A DNA stretch of 64,000 nucleotides from assembly GCA_041480065.1 (NCBI GenBank), contig JBGOZF010000017.1:1-64000 (forward strand), read 5' to 3'. Below the pieces are notes generated by a model, which was given only the letters and a program-made list of their open reading frames with translations, was not told the DNA's origin and searched no databases. This DNA is from Fen-999 sp041480065 (GTDB lineage: Bacteria; Pseudomonadota; Gammaproteobacteria; Burkholderiales; Rhodocyclaceae). A program made the position numbers and the translations under genes. Positions 26,377 through 35,562 of this stretch are shown one piece after another (position 1 is the first letter of the stretch; each line of letters opens with the position of its first letter).

Positions 26377-27192
26377 ATGCGCACCGTATTCTTCATTTCG
26401 GACGGAACCGGCATCACTGCCGAGACGGTCGGCCACAGCCTTCTTTCGCAATTCGAGGGCATTGCCTACCGGCAGGAGCGCATCCCCTTCATCGATACGA
26501 TGGACAAGACCCGCGAATGCCGGCGGCGCATCGACGCGGCAAAGGTACGGGATGGCGTCAGACCGGTGGTAATCACGACGCTGGTCGATCCCGTGATCTC
26601 TGCGGTCATTCGCGAGGCGGAGGCCCTGCACCTGGATTTCATCGCCACCTTCATCTCGCCGCTGGAGGCCGAACTCGGCATCAAGTCCTCGCGCGCCATC
26701 GGCCGCGGACACAGCGGGGCCACGAGCAAGGACTACGCGACGCGGATCGACGCCATCAACTTCACCATGGCTCATGACGATGGCGTATCGAACGAAGATC
26801 TCGACAAGTCGGACGTAATCCTGATCGGGGTCTCACGATGCGGCAAGACGCCCACCAGCCTTTACCTCGCGCTCCAGTTCGGCATCAAGGCCGCCAACTA
26901 CCCCCTGATTCCCGAGGATTTCGAGCGCAACCAGCTACCCGGCGCGCTCACCAAGAATCGCCAGAAACTCTTCGGCCTCACGATTGGTGCAGAACGGCTG
27001 GCGCAGATCCGCCAGGAACGACGACCGGACAGCAAGTACGCGTCACGCGACAACTGCCGCTGGGAAATCGAGCAGGCCGAGAAACTGATGCGCCGCGAAG
27101 GCGTCCGCTGGCTCAGCACAACCACCAAGTCGATCGAGGAAATCGCCGCCACCTTGATGGAAAGCATCAAGCTGGAACGTCACAGCTACTGA
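26377..27192 (+). CDS. ppsR: PEP synthase regulatory protein (kinase/pyrophosphorylase, DUF299)
   Basis: A 271-residue bifunctional regulator that inactivates PpsA by ADP-dependent phosphorylation and reactivates it with phosphate. Family features are FFISDGTGITAETVGHSLL at the N terminus, SHGMGxxxG-like H-S-G block (GRGHSGATSKDYATRIDAI) and the P-loop-like GVSRCGKTPTSLYLA. It is divergent from ppsA, the usual arrangement. Its 3' end overlaps the convergent gene downstream by seven bases. Confidence 0.94.
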   Translation: MRTVFFISDGTGITAETVGHSLLSQFEGIAYRQERIPFIDTMDKTRECRRRIDAAKVRDGVRPVVITTLVDPVISAVIREAEALHLDFIATFISPLEAELGIKSSRAIGRGHSGATSKDYATRIDAINFTMAHDDGVSNEDLDKSDVILIGVSRCGKTPTSLYLALQFGIKAANYPLIPEDFERNQLPGALTKNRQKLFGLTIGAERLAQIRQERRPDSKYASRDNCRWEIEQAEKLMRREGVRWLSTTTKSIEEIAATLMESIKLERHSY

Positions 27193-28109
27193 TCGTAAGC
27201 GCGCAGGCGCTCCTGAAGCTCGCTCGCCGGCGGCAAGGACAAGCCGAGAGAATGTGCCACCGCGCCGTTCACGCCCACCGTGTAGTGGCGCGGCGACTGG
27301 ACGTTCGCTACCGATCGCCCATCGAGCAACTGCTGCAAGGTCTCGATGACCTGAGTGCTGATCTGCGGCACCGTCGAATAGAGTGCAAGCGTACAGCCCG
27401 CTTGCAGGTACGACTCGGAATAGCCGACCACCGGAATTCCGGCCCGGTAGGTGGTCAGCAACAGTGGCTGGACGGTGTTCCGGTTATGCGCCATCGGATC
27501 GGGTAGCGCCAGCAGGACATTGATGCGCGGTAGCAACTTCTCGAGCGCCGGTATCACATCCTCCGACGACGACAGCGTTTCGCTTGCCAGCGTGTGGCGT
27601 CTGTCCTGGAGCTTCCGCTCAAGCGCACGCACGGATTTCTGAGCCACCGGTCCCACCAGAACACCGACCTGTTGACGATTCGGAAATGCCGTCAGGATCA
27701 GGCTTCCCCAGCGTTCGCCCGGCTGATCCAGCACGATGACGCTCGACCGCTCGGGCGGGAACGGTGCAGCGTCGTCAAGTGCTGCGCGAGAGACAAGAGC
27801 GCCCACAAGCGGTCTCCCAGCCGCCAGCCTGGCAGCGACAGTCAGCGCCCGGGCGCCGAGACTCACGACGGCCTGCTCGCCCTCGCGACGAGTGACTGCC
27901 GTCGGATGGTCGGCAACTGCCACGATCTCGGTGGAGGTCCAGCCTGATCGCGTTATCTCGCGACCAAGCAGTTCTGCCGTCTGGCGCGCGACGGGAGTGT
28001 CGTCCCGCACCACGAGGATTCGTGTCTCCGCTACTGCGGCGGGCAGCCAGCCGAGCAGCCAGGCAACCCACATCACTCGGACTATCAGCCGGGGCGCCGC
28101 AAACGTCAT
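27186..28109 (-). CDS. ABC-type substrate-binding protein (ABC_sub_bind family)
   Basis: A 307-residue exported protein. The signal peptide spans about residues 1-27 (VMWVAWLLGWLPAAVA). The rest resembles the ABC_sub_bind family (RILVVRDDTPVARQTAELL; VGVLVGPVAQKSVRALERKL; LLLTTYRAGIPVVGYSESYLQAGC). No ABC permease or ATPase is nearby. It follows the TonB-dependent receptor by 33 bases on the same strand, so a joint uptake or sensing role is likely. The ligand is unknown. Confidence 0.75.
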   Translation of the reverse strand: MTFAAPRLIVRVMWVAWLLGWLPAAVAETRILVVRDDTPVARQTAELLGREITRSGWTSTEIVAVADHPTAVTRREGEQAVVSLGARALTVAARLAAGRPLVGALVSRAALDDAAPFPPERSSVIVLDQPGERWGSLILTAFPNRQQVGVLVGPVAQKSVRALERKLQDRRHTLASETLSSSEDVIPALEKLLPRINVLLALPDPMAHNRNTVQPLLLTTYRAGIPVVGYSESYLQAGCTLALYSTVPQISTQVIETLQQLLDGRSVANVQSPRHYTVGVNGAVAHSLGLSLPPASELQERLRAYDQ

Positions 28110-28142
28110 GGGAACAAGTAGTTCATTGCACCAACAGGAGCT

Positions 28143-30191
28143 TCAGAACGAGTACTGGAATTTCAGCCAAGAGATCCTCTTGTTGCGAAACTCCAGTTGA
28201 AAATCAGGGTGGTTGTTGTTGAGAACGTTTTGAGTCGTCCAGGACAACTCTCCCGTCTGTCGGCCCCAACGGAAACGCTTGCCGAGTCGGATATCGATCC
28301 GCTCGTAGGCCGGCAGCGGCTCTCCACCACCGAGCCATTGCATCTCGCCTACCCGGTAGTAGCCAAGGCTCACGGAGGTATCCCACGGCAGTTGTTGGCT
28401 GAACAGCGCGCTTGCGGTATGCAAGGGAGCTGAAGCGCTATAGCTGGCGTCGATGTCCGACGATTTGATCACCGTGCGGGCTGCCGCCACCATCAGGTCG
28501 GCGCCTTGCCAAGGCGTCCAACGAAGGCTACCTTCGACGCCGCGCTCAGTCGCGATATCCATGTTCCTGAAGTCAAACGTGGTGCTTTCCGCATAGGGAT
28601 TGTTCGCGCGCTGCACAAGCAGCACCAAACTCGGATACTCGATCCGATGGACGTAAATGAGATCTCTCACCTGATCGTTGAACCAACGCACCTCGCCGGA
28701 GAGACGTAAGGAAGGCCAATTGCCAAGGTAAGCCAACTCGCGCGACAGTATCTTTTCGTCCCTGAGCCCACCGCTGCTCAAGTAGGCCTGCACAAGGGTC
28801 GGTTGCAAAGCGGCGACTCTCCAGGACGGGGGCAACATGGGCGCGATGCCAACCAGCAACGCATGAAGAGAAGTCGGAACCGCGTAGCTTTCGTCCGCGA
28901 ACTCTTCGTAGGGAGTCGGCATGCGGCGCGCTTTGCTGATCCCGATCCGGATCGATTGCCCTTCGGCGAGAAACGCCGTTGCCGAAATCCGCGGCGAAAT
29001 GGAACCACCGCTGAGCGACGAGTGCTCGTAGGTGGCCCCGGCATGCAGCAGCAGTTGTTTCCACGGCCGCCACTCGCTGCTTGCGAACACATTCTCGAGT
29101 TGGTTGGTCAACCAGTCGGAACGATCGAAAACGGTCGCCGACCGGACGGCGTCCTGGCGCAACTGACCACCCCAGACCAGGCGCCACTGCTCCGACCCGC
29201 CGAACGATTGCTGAAACGCCAGTTCGTCCCGCCGTAGATCGTTGTCGAAGTTCACGCTGTACGGAAAGCTCTTCGTGCCCAGCCCCAGTGCACTGAGGTC
29301 GAGTTCATAGATGCCGCCATAGCGCTCGCGCTCTTGACGTTGCGAGTGATGAAACTGCAGCCAGAACTCGTCGGCGCCTGTTGCCTTGGTCCAACACAAC
29401 TGAACGGCATCCTGGATGAAGTAGCGAGGCCGCTCGATCGAGTAGTACTCGGTCCCAACGCCGTTGCTATGCAGGAACGTGCCCGCGAGTTCGTTCGCGG
29501 CATCAAGCCGATGGCGACCGCGGAAGTTGAAGTGCTCGACGCGGCTGCTGTCCGGCTGGCCGTCGAATCCCCGGTCGCTGCGTTGTCCAGCTGAGAGGCG
29601 GTAGCTCCAGTTTTCTGCGCCCGCCGCATATCGAGCACTCCAGTCGTTGACACCGTTGGTGCCGGAAGTTATTGCTATGTCGGACGGATCGCCGACCGCC
29701 GGTTCCCGGGTGATGATGTTGACCATGCCGACGAAGGCATTGGCCCCGAAGCTGGCACCATTCGGGCCGCGCACGATCTCGATGCGTTCAATATCTTCGA
29801 TCGCGATCGGCAGGTCATACCATTCGACTCCTCCATACAACGGGCTGTACACGGACACACCGTCGATCATCACCTGTAGGCGCCTGGCGTAGGTATCGGC
29901 AAGGCCATGGTAAGTGACTGCCGGCGAATGCCCATTGCGGTAAGTGATCAGGAATCCAGGAACCAGGCGGAATAACTCCGCGATCTGTCGCGCCCCCGAG
30001 TTGCGGATCATCTCGCGATCGATCACCGTCACCGCGGCGGGCGCTTCCTGCGCCGGCTGAACCAGGCGCGACGCCGAAAGGACGACGGGAAATTCCGCGA
30101 AGTAATGTCCGGATGAATCGGAATCCTCGTCCGCGACAGCGAGCGTCGAAATCGACGCCATCATCACGAAGATGCTCAATAACCTAGTCAT
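28143..30191 (-). CDS. TonB-dependent outer-membrane receptor
   Basis: A 682-residue receptor. Residues 1-20 are a signal peptide (SIFVMMASISTLAVA). The plug domain follows (VVLSASRLVQPAQEAPAAVT, REMIRNSGARQIAELFRLVPG, DIERIEIVRGPNGASFGANA). The 22-strand barrel ends in a terminal Phe (WLKFQYSF), the usual signal for barrel assembly. The start at 30191 was chosen because its ATG overlaps the stop of the methyltransferase gene as ATGA. It probably shares a transcript with the substrate-binding protein downstream. The ligand cannot be told. Confidence 0.9.
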   Translation of the reverse strand: MTRLLSIFVMMASISTLAVADEDSDSSGHYFAEFPVVLSASRLVQPAQEAPAAVTVIDREMIRNSGARQIAELFRLVPGFLITYRNGHSPAVTYHGLADTYARRLQVMIDGVSVYSPLYGGVEWYDLPIAIEDIERIEIVRGPNGASFGANAFVGMVNIITREPAVGDPSDIAITSGTNGVNDWSARYAAGAENWSYRLSAGQRSDRGFDGQPDSSRVEHFNFRGRHRLDAANELAGTFLHSNGVGTEYYSIERPRYFIQDAVQLCWTKATGADEFWLQFHHSQRQERERYGGIYELDLSALGLGTKSFPYSVNFDNDLRRDELAFQQSFGGSEQWRLVWGGQLRQDAVRSATVFDRSDWLTNQLENVFASSEWRPWKQLLLHAGATYEHSSLSGGSISPRISATAFLAEGQSIRIGISKARRMPTPYEEFADESYAVPTSLHALLVGIAPMLPPSWRVAALQPTLVQAYLSSGGLRDEKILSRELAYLGNWPSLRLSGEVRWFNDQVRDLIYVHRIEYPSLVLLVQRANNPYAESTTFDFRNMDIATERGVEGSLRWTPWQGADLMVAAARTVIKSSDIDASYSASAPLHTASALFSQQLPWDTSVSLGYYRVGEMQWLGGGEPLPAYERIDIRLGKRFRWGRQTGELSWTTQNVLNNNHPDFQLEFRNKRISWLKFQYSF

Positions 30192-30988
30192 GTCCCCCCC
30201 CGCTTCACCCACTGCTGGCGCAGGCCTTCGAACAGGCAGACGGCTGCCGCCGCACCGACATTCAGCGATTCGCTCCCGCCAGCCATCGGGATGGTCGCTC
30301 GCTTCCCGGCCAGTGCCACCAGAGACGGCGACACACCGGCACCTTCGTTGCCGAAGATCCAGGCAACGTCTTCAGACAGGTCAAGTTCGTACAACGGCGT
30401 TCCGTCTCGCGCGACCGCGGCGACGCTCGCCGCGCCATAAGCCTTGGTCAGGATTTCCAGATCCGCCTGCTCGCGAATGCGCAAGCCGAAATGGGCGCCC
30501 TGCGCAGCCCGCAGGACTCTCGGCGTCCAGGCTCCGGCGCAGCCGGAACCGAGCGCGATGTCAGGAACCCCGGCCGCCGCCGCTGTGCGCAGGATGGTGC
30601 CGACATTGCCGGCATCCTGGATCGCGTCGAGCAGCACGCAGGGTCCATCTGGCATGGTTGTCGGCGCCGCTGGGACCGGGATGACCGCCAGAAGTCCGAC
30701 CGGAGTCGCGACCCCGCTCAGTTCGCGAAACAGGCTGTCGCGTAGGGTCAGGATCTCCACCGCGGAGACGGTCGAAAGCAGGTGGCCGATCTCCGCGTTG
30801 GCCACGCCCGACTCGCTGACGACGAGCAACTCGGGAGCGCCTACCCGGTGGATATAACTTTCGACCAGATGAGGACCGTCAAGCAGGGTCCTGCCCCGCC
30901 GGCGCAGTTCGCGCGCGTCAACCGCCAAGGCACGCAGCGCCTTGATGGTTGGGTTGTCCCTTGATGTGATGACCTTGGTTGTCGCCAA
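30188..30988 (-). CDS. SpoU/TrmH-family RNA 2'-O-methyltransferase
   Basis: A 266-residue RNA ribose methyltransferase. Residues 1-85 are a substrate-binding domain (SRDNPTIKALRAL, LLDGPHLVE). The knotted SAM domain has the three family motifs: DAGNVGTILRTAAAAG, IFGNEGAGVS and IPMAGGSESLNVGAAAAV. The target is probably 23S rRNA, by similarity to RlmB/TsnR types. The start is a TTG at 30988; no ATG is available before the conserved N terminus. It follows rnhB in the lipid A cluster direction. Confidence 0.88.
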   Translation of the reverse strand: MATTKVITSRDNPTIKALRALAVDARELRRRGRTLLDGPHLVESYIHRVGAPELLVVSESGVANAEIGHLLSTVSAVEILTLRDSLFRELSGVATPVGLLAVIPVPAAPTTMPDGPCVLLDAIQDAGNVGTILRTAAAAGVPDIALGSGCAGAWTPRVLRAAQGAHFGLRIREQADLEILTKAYGAASVAAVARDGTPLYELDLSEDVAWIFGNEGAGVSPSLVALAGKRATIPMAGGSESLNVGAAAAVCLFEGLRQQWVKRGGT

Positions 30989-31067
30989 TGTGCTCTTCTT
31001 GCTGCCCGGCTCCCGTAAAGCACATTATGAGGGCATGGTCGGCCCCGCGGTAGAGGAAACCAGCCTG

Positions 31068-31631
31068 CTAGGGCTTTGCCAGAAGTTCCCGTATGGGGGA
31101 AAAACTACGCCGGTGAAAAGGGGCGGGACCGTGCACAGACAAGGCGGCCAGATGGGCGGCAGTACCGTAACCCTTGTGGCGGTCCAGGCCGTATTCGGGA
31201 TAGGTCACGTGCAGGAGCCGCATTTCGGCATCACGAGCTGTTTTGGCCAGGATCGAAGCCGCCGATATGGCCGGCACGGTGGCATCGCCGCGAATGATCG
31301 CTTGTACCGGGAAGCGCAGATCCGGGCACCGGTTGCCGTCCACCAGAACTTCATCCGGCTGCACGCCTAATCCATCGACCGCCCGCGCCATGGCGAGCAT
31401 GGTCGCCTGCAGGATATTCAGGCGATCGATTTCTTCGACCGTGGCCGCGGCAATCGCCCAAGCCATCGCCTTTTCGCGGATTTCCAGCGCCAGGCGCTCT
31501 CGCTTGCGCTCCGACAGTTTCTTGGAATCCGCCAGACCGAAAATCGGCCGGCCCGGGTCCAGGATCACTGCCGCCGCGAACACCGCACCGGCCAGAGGTC
31601 CCCTGCCCGCCTCGTCGACACCGCAGATCAT
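31068..31631 (-). CDS. rnhB: ribonuclease HII
   Basis: A 187-residue enzyme that cuts RNA in RNA-DNA hybrids and removes single ribonucleotides from DNA. The N-terminal motif ICGVDEAGRGPLAGAV has the first catalytic Asp-Glu pair; DSKKLSERKRE and EVLVDGNRCPDL carry further active-site residues. Its ATG overlaps the lpxB stop as ATGA. The lpxA-lpxB-rnhB order is standard in proteobacteria. Confidence 0.95.
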   Translation of the reverse strand: MICGVDEAGRGPLAGAVFAAAVILDPGRPIFGLADSKKLSERKRERLALEIREKAMAWAIAAATVEEIDRLNILQATMLAMARAVDGLGVQPDEVLVDGNRCPDLRFPVQAIIRGDATVPAISAASILAKTARDAEMRLLHVTYPEYGLDRHKGYGTAAHLAALSVHGPAPFHRRSFSPIRELLAKP

Positions 31632-32776
31632 GAACGCATATCCAGGTAGGGCAATATGGCTGCGGCTGCCTTTTCCGCCGTGCCCTGGCGCAGTTCGCGA
31701 TGCAGCGACGCGAACACGCGCTCGATCGTGGCGCGAATCGGCGTGTCAAGAACAAGGTTCGTCATTGCCTGTGCGAGGTTGTCGGCGCTGGCATCGTCCT
31801 GAAGAAATTCCGGGACCACAAATCGTCCCGCCAGTATGTTAGGCAAGCCAACCCAAGGCTGGTAGCGCATGCGGCGCATCAACCACCAGGACCACGGTGA
31901 CATCCGATAGGCGATCACCATGGGCGCTCTGAGCAGGGCTGCTTCGAGCGTCGCCGTACCGCTGGCGACCAGTGCGGCGTCGCAGGCGGCCAGAGCGTCC
32001 TGGGCGTGGCCGAACAACAGTTTGAACGGAAGATCCTGTGCGCCGCACTTCCAAACCGCGTCTTCGAACAGACCACGGGTCTCCCGTGAGGCCAGCGGCA
32101 CCAGAAATACGCACTGCGGAAAGCGCGAATGCAGATTCCTGGCGGTTTGAACGAACACTTCCGCCATGAACTGGAGTTCCGACTGGCGACTACCGGGCAG
32201 AAGCGCAAACAGCGGCCCGGCCTCGGACACATTCAGGCGTTCCCTGGCGCCTTCCCGATCCTGCTGCAATGGAATCATGTCCGCCAATGGGTGACCAACG
32301 TAACTGACGGGGATCCCTTGCTCCCGGTAGATTTCCGGTTCGAACGGAAACAGCGCCAGCATGTGCGTGATCGCCTTGCGAATCTTCCCGACGCGGCCGC
32401 CGCGCCAGGCCCAGATCGACGGGCTGACGTAATGGATGGCGGGAATGCCTTCCGTCTTCAGCCGCCCTTCGAGCCAAAGATTGAAGTCGGGAGCATCGAC
32501 GCCGATGAAGACATCGGGGCGCTCCTGAAGCAGGCGCGCCAGCAGCCGGCGGCGGATACCGGTGATTTCGCGATAATGTCGCAGCACCTCGGCGTAGCCG
32601 CGCACGGCGAGTTTCTCCGCCGGCCACCAAGCGTCGAAACCGGCTGCCTGCATTTTGGGCCCACCGATACCGACAAATTCCACATCGGGCAGGTGGCGGC
32701 GGATCGCCGCGATCAGATGCGCAGCCAGAAGGTCGCCGGAGGCTTCGCCGGCCACCATGGCAACGCGGGTGGCCAT
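31628..32776 (-). CDS. lpxB: lipid-A-disaccharide synthase
   Basis: A 382-residue glycosyltransferase that joins UDP-diacylglucosamine and lipid X to form the tetraacyl disaccharide of lipid A. The start MVAGEASGDLLAAHLI-type motif, VGIGGPKMQAAGF, YVSPSIWAWRGGRV and LPGSRQSEL are all typical. It is a peripheral inner-membrane enzyme. Its ATG directly abuts the lpxA stop codon. Confidence 0.96.
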   Translation of the reverse strand: MATRVAMVAGEASGDLLAAHLIAAIRRHLPDVEFVGIGGPKMQAAGFDAWWPAEKLAVRGYAEVLRHYREITGIRRRLLARLLQERPDVFIGVDAPDFNLWLEGRLKTEGIPAIHYVSPSIWAWRGGRVGKIRKAITHMLALFPFEPEIYREQGIPVSYVGHPLADMIPLQQDREGARERLNVSEAGPLFALLPGSRQSELQFMAEVFVQTARNLHSRFPQCVFLVPLASRETRGLFEDAVWKCGAQDLPFKLLFGHAQDALAACDAALVASGTATLEAALLRAPMVIAYRMSPWSWWLMRRMRYQPWVGLPNILAGRFVVPEFLQDDASADNLAQAMTNLVLDTPIRATIERVFASLHRELRQGTAEKAAAAILPYLDMRS

Positions 32777-33550
32777 TCAGCGAATGATCCCGCGCCCGGG
32801 ATCGGCCAGGAAGTCGCCAAGCAGCTTCAGTTCCGGCACCGTGGCTGTTTCCTCCGCGATCGCCGCTTTCGCCTCGTCCAGTTTCAGACCCGACTTGTAG
32901 AGCATCTTGTAAGCGCGCTTGACGGCGGCAACGGCTTCGGTCGAGAAGCCACGGCGCTTGAGTCCTTCGCTATTGATACCGTGCGGCTCGGCCGCATTGC
33001 CGGACGCCGTGACGTAAGGCGGCAAGTCCTGAAGCAGGATCGTGCCCATGGCCGTCATGCTGTGAGCTCCGATCCGAACGAATTGGTGTACCACGGTGAA
33101 GCCACCAAGGATGGCCCAGTCGCCGACTTGAACGTGGCCGGCAAGCTGAGCATTGTTGGCGAAGATGGTATTGCTGCCGACCTGACAATCATGGGCCAGG
33201 TGAACATAAGCCATGATCCAGTTGTCATTGCCGACGCGGGTGACCCCGACGTCCTGCGCGGTGCCGCAGTTGAAGGTGCAGAACTCGCGGATCGTGTTGC
33301 GGTCGCCGATCTCCAGGCGCGTGGGCTCACCGCGGTATTTCTTGTCCTGCGGCATTTCGCCGATCGACGAGAACTGGAAAATGCGATTTTCCCCGCCGAT
33401 GCGGGTATGGCCACCGATCACCACATGCGGGCCGATCCGGCTGTCGTCGCCGATCTCCACATGTTCGCCGATCAGCGTGTAGGCGCCGACTTCGACGTTG
33501 GCGCCGATCTTCGCGCTGGGGTGAACGATTGCGGTCGGGTGTATGCTCAT
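32777..33550 (-). CDS. lpxA: UDP-N-acetylglucosamine acyltransferase
   Basis: A 257-residue left-handed beta-helix protein with hexapeptide repeats (IHPTAIVHPSAKIGANVEVG). The catalytic His lies in VHLAHDCQVGSNTI. It makes the first acyl transfer of lipid A biosynthesis. The C-terminal helices (AVKRAYKMLYKSGLKLDEA) form the usual trimer end. The ATG at 33550 overlaps the fabZ stop as ATGA; the seven-residue upstream extension is not conserved. Confidence 0.96.
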   Translation of the reverse strand: MSIHPTAIVHPSAKIGANVEVGAYTLIGEHVEIGDDSRIGPHVVIGGHTRIGGENRIFQFSSIGEMPQDKKYRGEPTRLEIGDRNTIREFCTFNCGTAQDVGVTRVGNDNWIMAYVHLAHDCQVGSNTIFANNAQLAGHVQVGDWAILGGFTVVHQFVRIGAHSMTAMGTILLQDLPPYVTASGNAAEPHGINSEGLKRRGFSTEAVAAVKRAYKMLYKSGLKLDEAKAAIAEETATVPELKLLGDFLADPGRGIIR

Positions 33551-33999
33551 TCGACCGGCCGGACGGTGCACATGAGTTCGGCTTCGGCGGCCACCTGGCC
33601 ATCCACCTTCGCCTTGGCACCGAACTTCCAGATGCCACGTTTGTTGGCGAGAATCGAAACCTCAAGAATCAACTGGTCGCCCGGGCTGACAGGCCGCTTG
33701 AAGCGGGCATCGTCGATGCCGACGAAGTAATACACCGACTTGTCGTCGGGTTTGTCGCCATTGGTCTTGAAGGACAGGATCGCCGCCGTCTGGGCCAGCG
33801 CCTCGATAATCAGAACCCCGGGCATCACCGGGTGATGCGGGTAGTGCCCGGGGAAGAACGGCTCATTCACGGTGACGTTCTTCAAGGCCCTGATGCGCTC
33901 GCCCGGCACCACTTCGAGCACGCGGTCGACCAGCAGGATGGGATAGCGGTGCGGCAGGTATTGCAGGATTTCGTGAATGTCCATTGCGGCGGTGCTCAT
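33547..33999 (-). CDS. fabZ: 3-hydroxyacyl-ACP dehydratase
   Basis: A 150-residue hot-dog-fold enzyme of fatty-acid elongation. It has LPHRYPILLVDRVLEV and the active-site helix region GHYPHHPVMPGVLIIEAL. Its ATG overlaps the lpxD stop as ATGA. A second ATG five codons in (MDIHEILQ) could also be used. Confidence 0.95.
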   Translation of the reverse strand: MSTAAMDIHEILQYLPHRYPILLVDRVLEVVPGERIRALKNVTVNEPFFPGHYPHHPVMPGVLIIEALAQTAAILSFKTNGDKPDDKSVYYFVGIDDARFKRPVSPGDQLILEVSILANKRGIWKFGAKAKVDGQVAAEAELMCTVRPVE

Positions 34000-35024
34000 G
34001 ACTTCTTCTCCAGTTCGGCGAGGCGCGTCTCAAGGGCGCGTATTTTATCGGCCATGGCGTCGAGATGGCGCAGCCGGGCGAAATTCTTCAGCCAATCCCC
34101 GTGTTCGAGGAACGGCACGGTTCCCGTATAGGTACCGGGCCGCGCGATCGACTTCGCCACCAGCGTGCCGGCGGAGATGTCGACATCGTCGGCGATGGTC
34201 AAGTGGCCAAGGATGACCGCAGCGCCGCCAACGGTGCAGCGGCGGCCGATCCGGGCACTGCCGGCAATACCGACGCAGCCGGCCATGGCGGTGTGGGCGC
34301 CGATGCGGACGTTGTGCGCCACCTGAATCTGGTTGTCCAGCTTGACGCCATCCTCGATCACCGTATCGTCGATGGCACCGCGATCGATCGTCGTGTTGGC
34401 GCCGATCTCGACGTCGTCACCGATGATGACGCGGCCGCTCTGCGGGATCTTGACCCATGAGCCATCGACCTCGCGCGCAAATCCGAAACCGTCGGAACCG
34501 ATCACTGCACCGGAATGAACGATGGCACGCGCCCCAATACGGCAACCGGAATAGACCGTTACGTTGGCATTGAGCCAGGAATCGGAGCCGATCTCGCAGT
34601 TCCCGCCTATGCTGCAATTGGCCTCGATGACGACGCCCTCTCCGACTACCGTGCCCGGGCCGATCCAAACATTCGCACCGATGCTGGCGCTGGCCGGAAT
34701 GGCAGTTTCAACTACTGCCGACGGGTGTCTCCCCTCTGCCGGTCGCGGCTTCGGATGCAGCCACTGGGCCAGGCGGGCAAAGTAGAGGTAGGGCTGTGGC
34801 GTGACGATCCGGGCAACAGAGCAGTCCGCCGCCGCCTCCGGCGAAACGATTACCGCCGCAGCGCGCGTCGTTCCAAGTTGGGCACGGTACTTGGTATTAG
34901 CGAGGAAGCTGATCTGCTGGGGCCCCGCTTCGTCAAGCGGGGCAATGCCGGTGACCAGTAGCGACCCGTCACCGGCAAGATCGCCGCCGAAGCGAGCGAC
35001 GATCTCATCAAGCCGAACGGGCAC
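33996..35024 (-). CDS. lpxD: UDP-3-O-acylglucosamine N-acyltransferase
   Basis: A 342-residue hexapeptide-repeat acyltransferase, third step of lipid A synthesis. An N-terminal uridine-binding domain is followed by the beta-helix. The catalytic His is in QVAHNVRIGAHTAMAGCVG. A C-terminal helix (FLEHGDWLKNFARLRHLD) binds ACP. The start is GTG at 35024, three bases after the skp stop. Confidence 0.95.
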   Translation of the reverse strand: MPVRLDEIVARFGGDLAGDGSLLVTGIAPLDEAGPQQISFLANTKYRAQLGTTRAAAVIVSPEAAADCSVARIVTPQPYLYFARLAQWLHPKPRPAEGRHPSAVVETAIPASASIGANVWIGPGTVVGEGVVIEANCSIGGNCEIGSDSWLNANVTVYSGCRIGARAIVHSGAVIGSDGFGFAREVDGSWVKIPQSGRVIIGDDVEIGANTTIDRGAIDDTVIEDGVKLDNQIQVAHNVRIGAHTAMAGCVGIAGSARIGRRCTVGGAAVILGHLTIADDVDISAGTLVAKSIARPGTYTGTVPFLEHGDWLKNFARLRHLDAMADKIRALETRLAELEKKS

Positions 35025-35027
35025 GGC

Positions 35028-35540
35028 TTACTTTGAAGCTTCCTTGCTTTCGGCCAGCGCCTTGATCACCTTCTCGGTGACGTCGATGCGCGGGCTGACG
35101 TAGACAGCCTCCTGAAGGATCAGGTCGTACTTCTCGGCCTCTGCGATCTGCTTGATCACCTTGTTGACCCTGTCATAGATAGCGGCCATTTCCTCGTTCT
35201 GACGCAGATTCAGATCTTCCCGGAACTCGCGCTGCTTGCGCTGGAAGTCCCGGTTGAGATCGCCGAACTCGCGTTCCTTGTTGTGGCGATCGGTTTCGGC
35301 CATGGTGACGCCGTTCTTCTCCAGGCTTTCCTGGAGGGTCTGAAGCTGTTTGGCCATCTTCTGCAACTCCTGGTCGCGCTCCTCGAATTCCTTCTCGAGT
35401 TTCTTCTTCGCCTTGGCAGCCTGCGGCGATTCGTTGATGACGCGCTGGCCGTTAACAAAACCGATCCTCATCTCCGCCTGGGCAGAGAAAGCAGTCAGGG
35501 CAAGAAAACCCGCCAGCAGCGGTGCGATCAATCGTTTCAA
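35028..35540 (-). CDS. skp: periplasmic chaperone Skp/OmpH
   Basis: A 170-residue periplasmic protein that holds unfolded outer-membrane proteins. The signal peptide is about residues 1-22 (LIAPLLAGFLALTAFSAQA), then MRIGFVNGQRVINESPQA and a long charged coiled coil, then YVSPRIDVTEKVIKAL. I chose a TTG start at 35540: AGGAG lies seven bases upstream and the signal peptide starts right there. The longer frame to 35636 would put a 32-residue arginine-rich leader before the signal peptide. Between bamA and lpxD, as usual. Confidence 0.92.
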   Translation of the reverse strand: MKRLIAPLLAGFLALTAFSAQAEMRIGFVNGQRVINESPQAAKAKKKLEKEFEERDQELQKMAKQLQTLQESLEKNGVTMAETDRHNKEREFGDLNRDFQRKQREFREDLNLRQNEEMAAIYDRVNKVIKQIAEAEKYDLILQEAVYVSPRIDVTEKVIKALAESKEASK

Positions 35541-35562
35541 GATGCTTCTCCTAGAAAAATCG

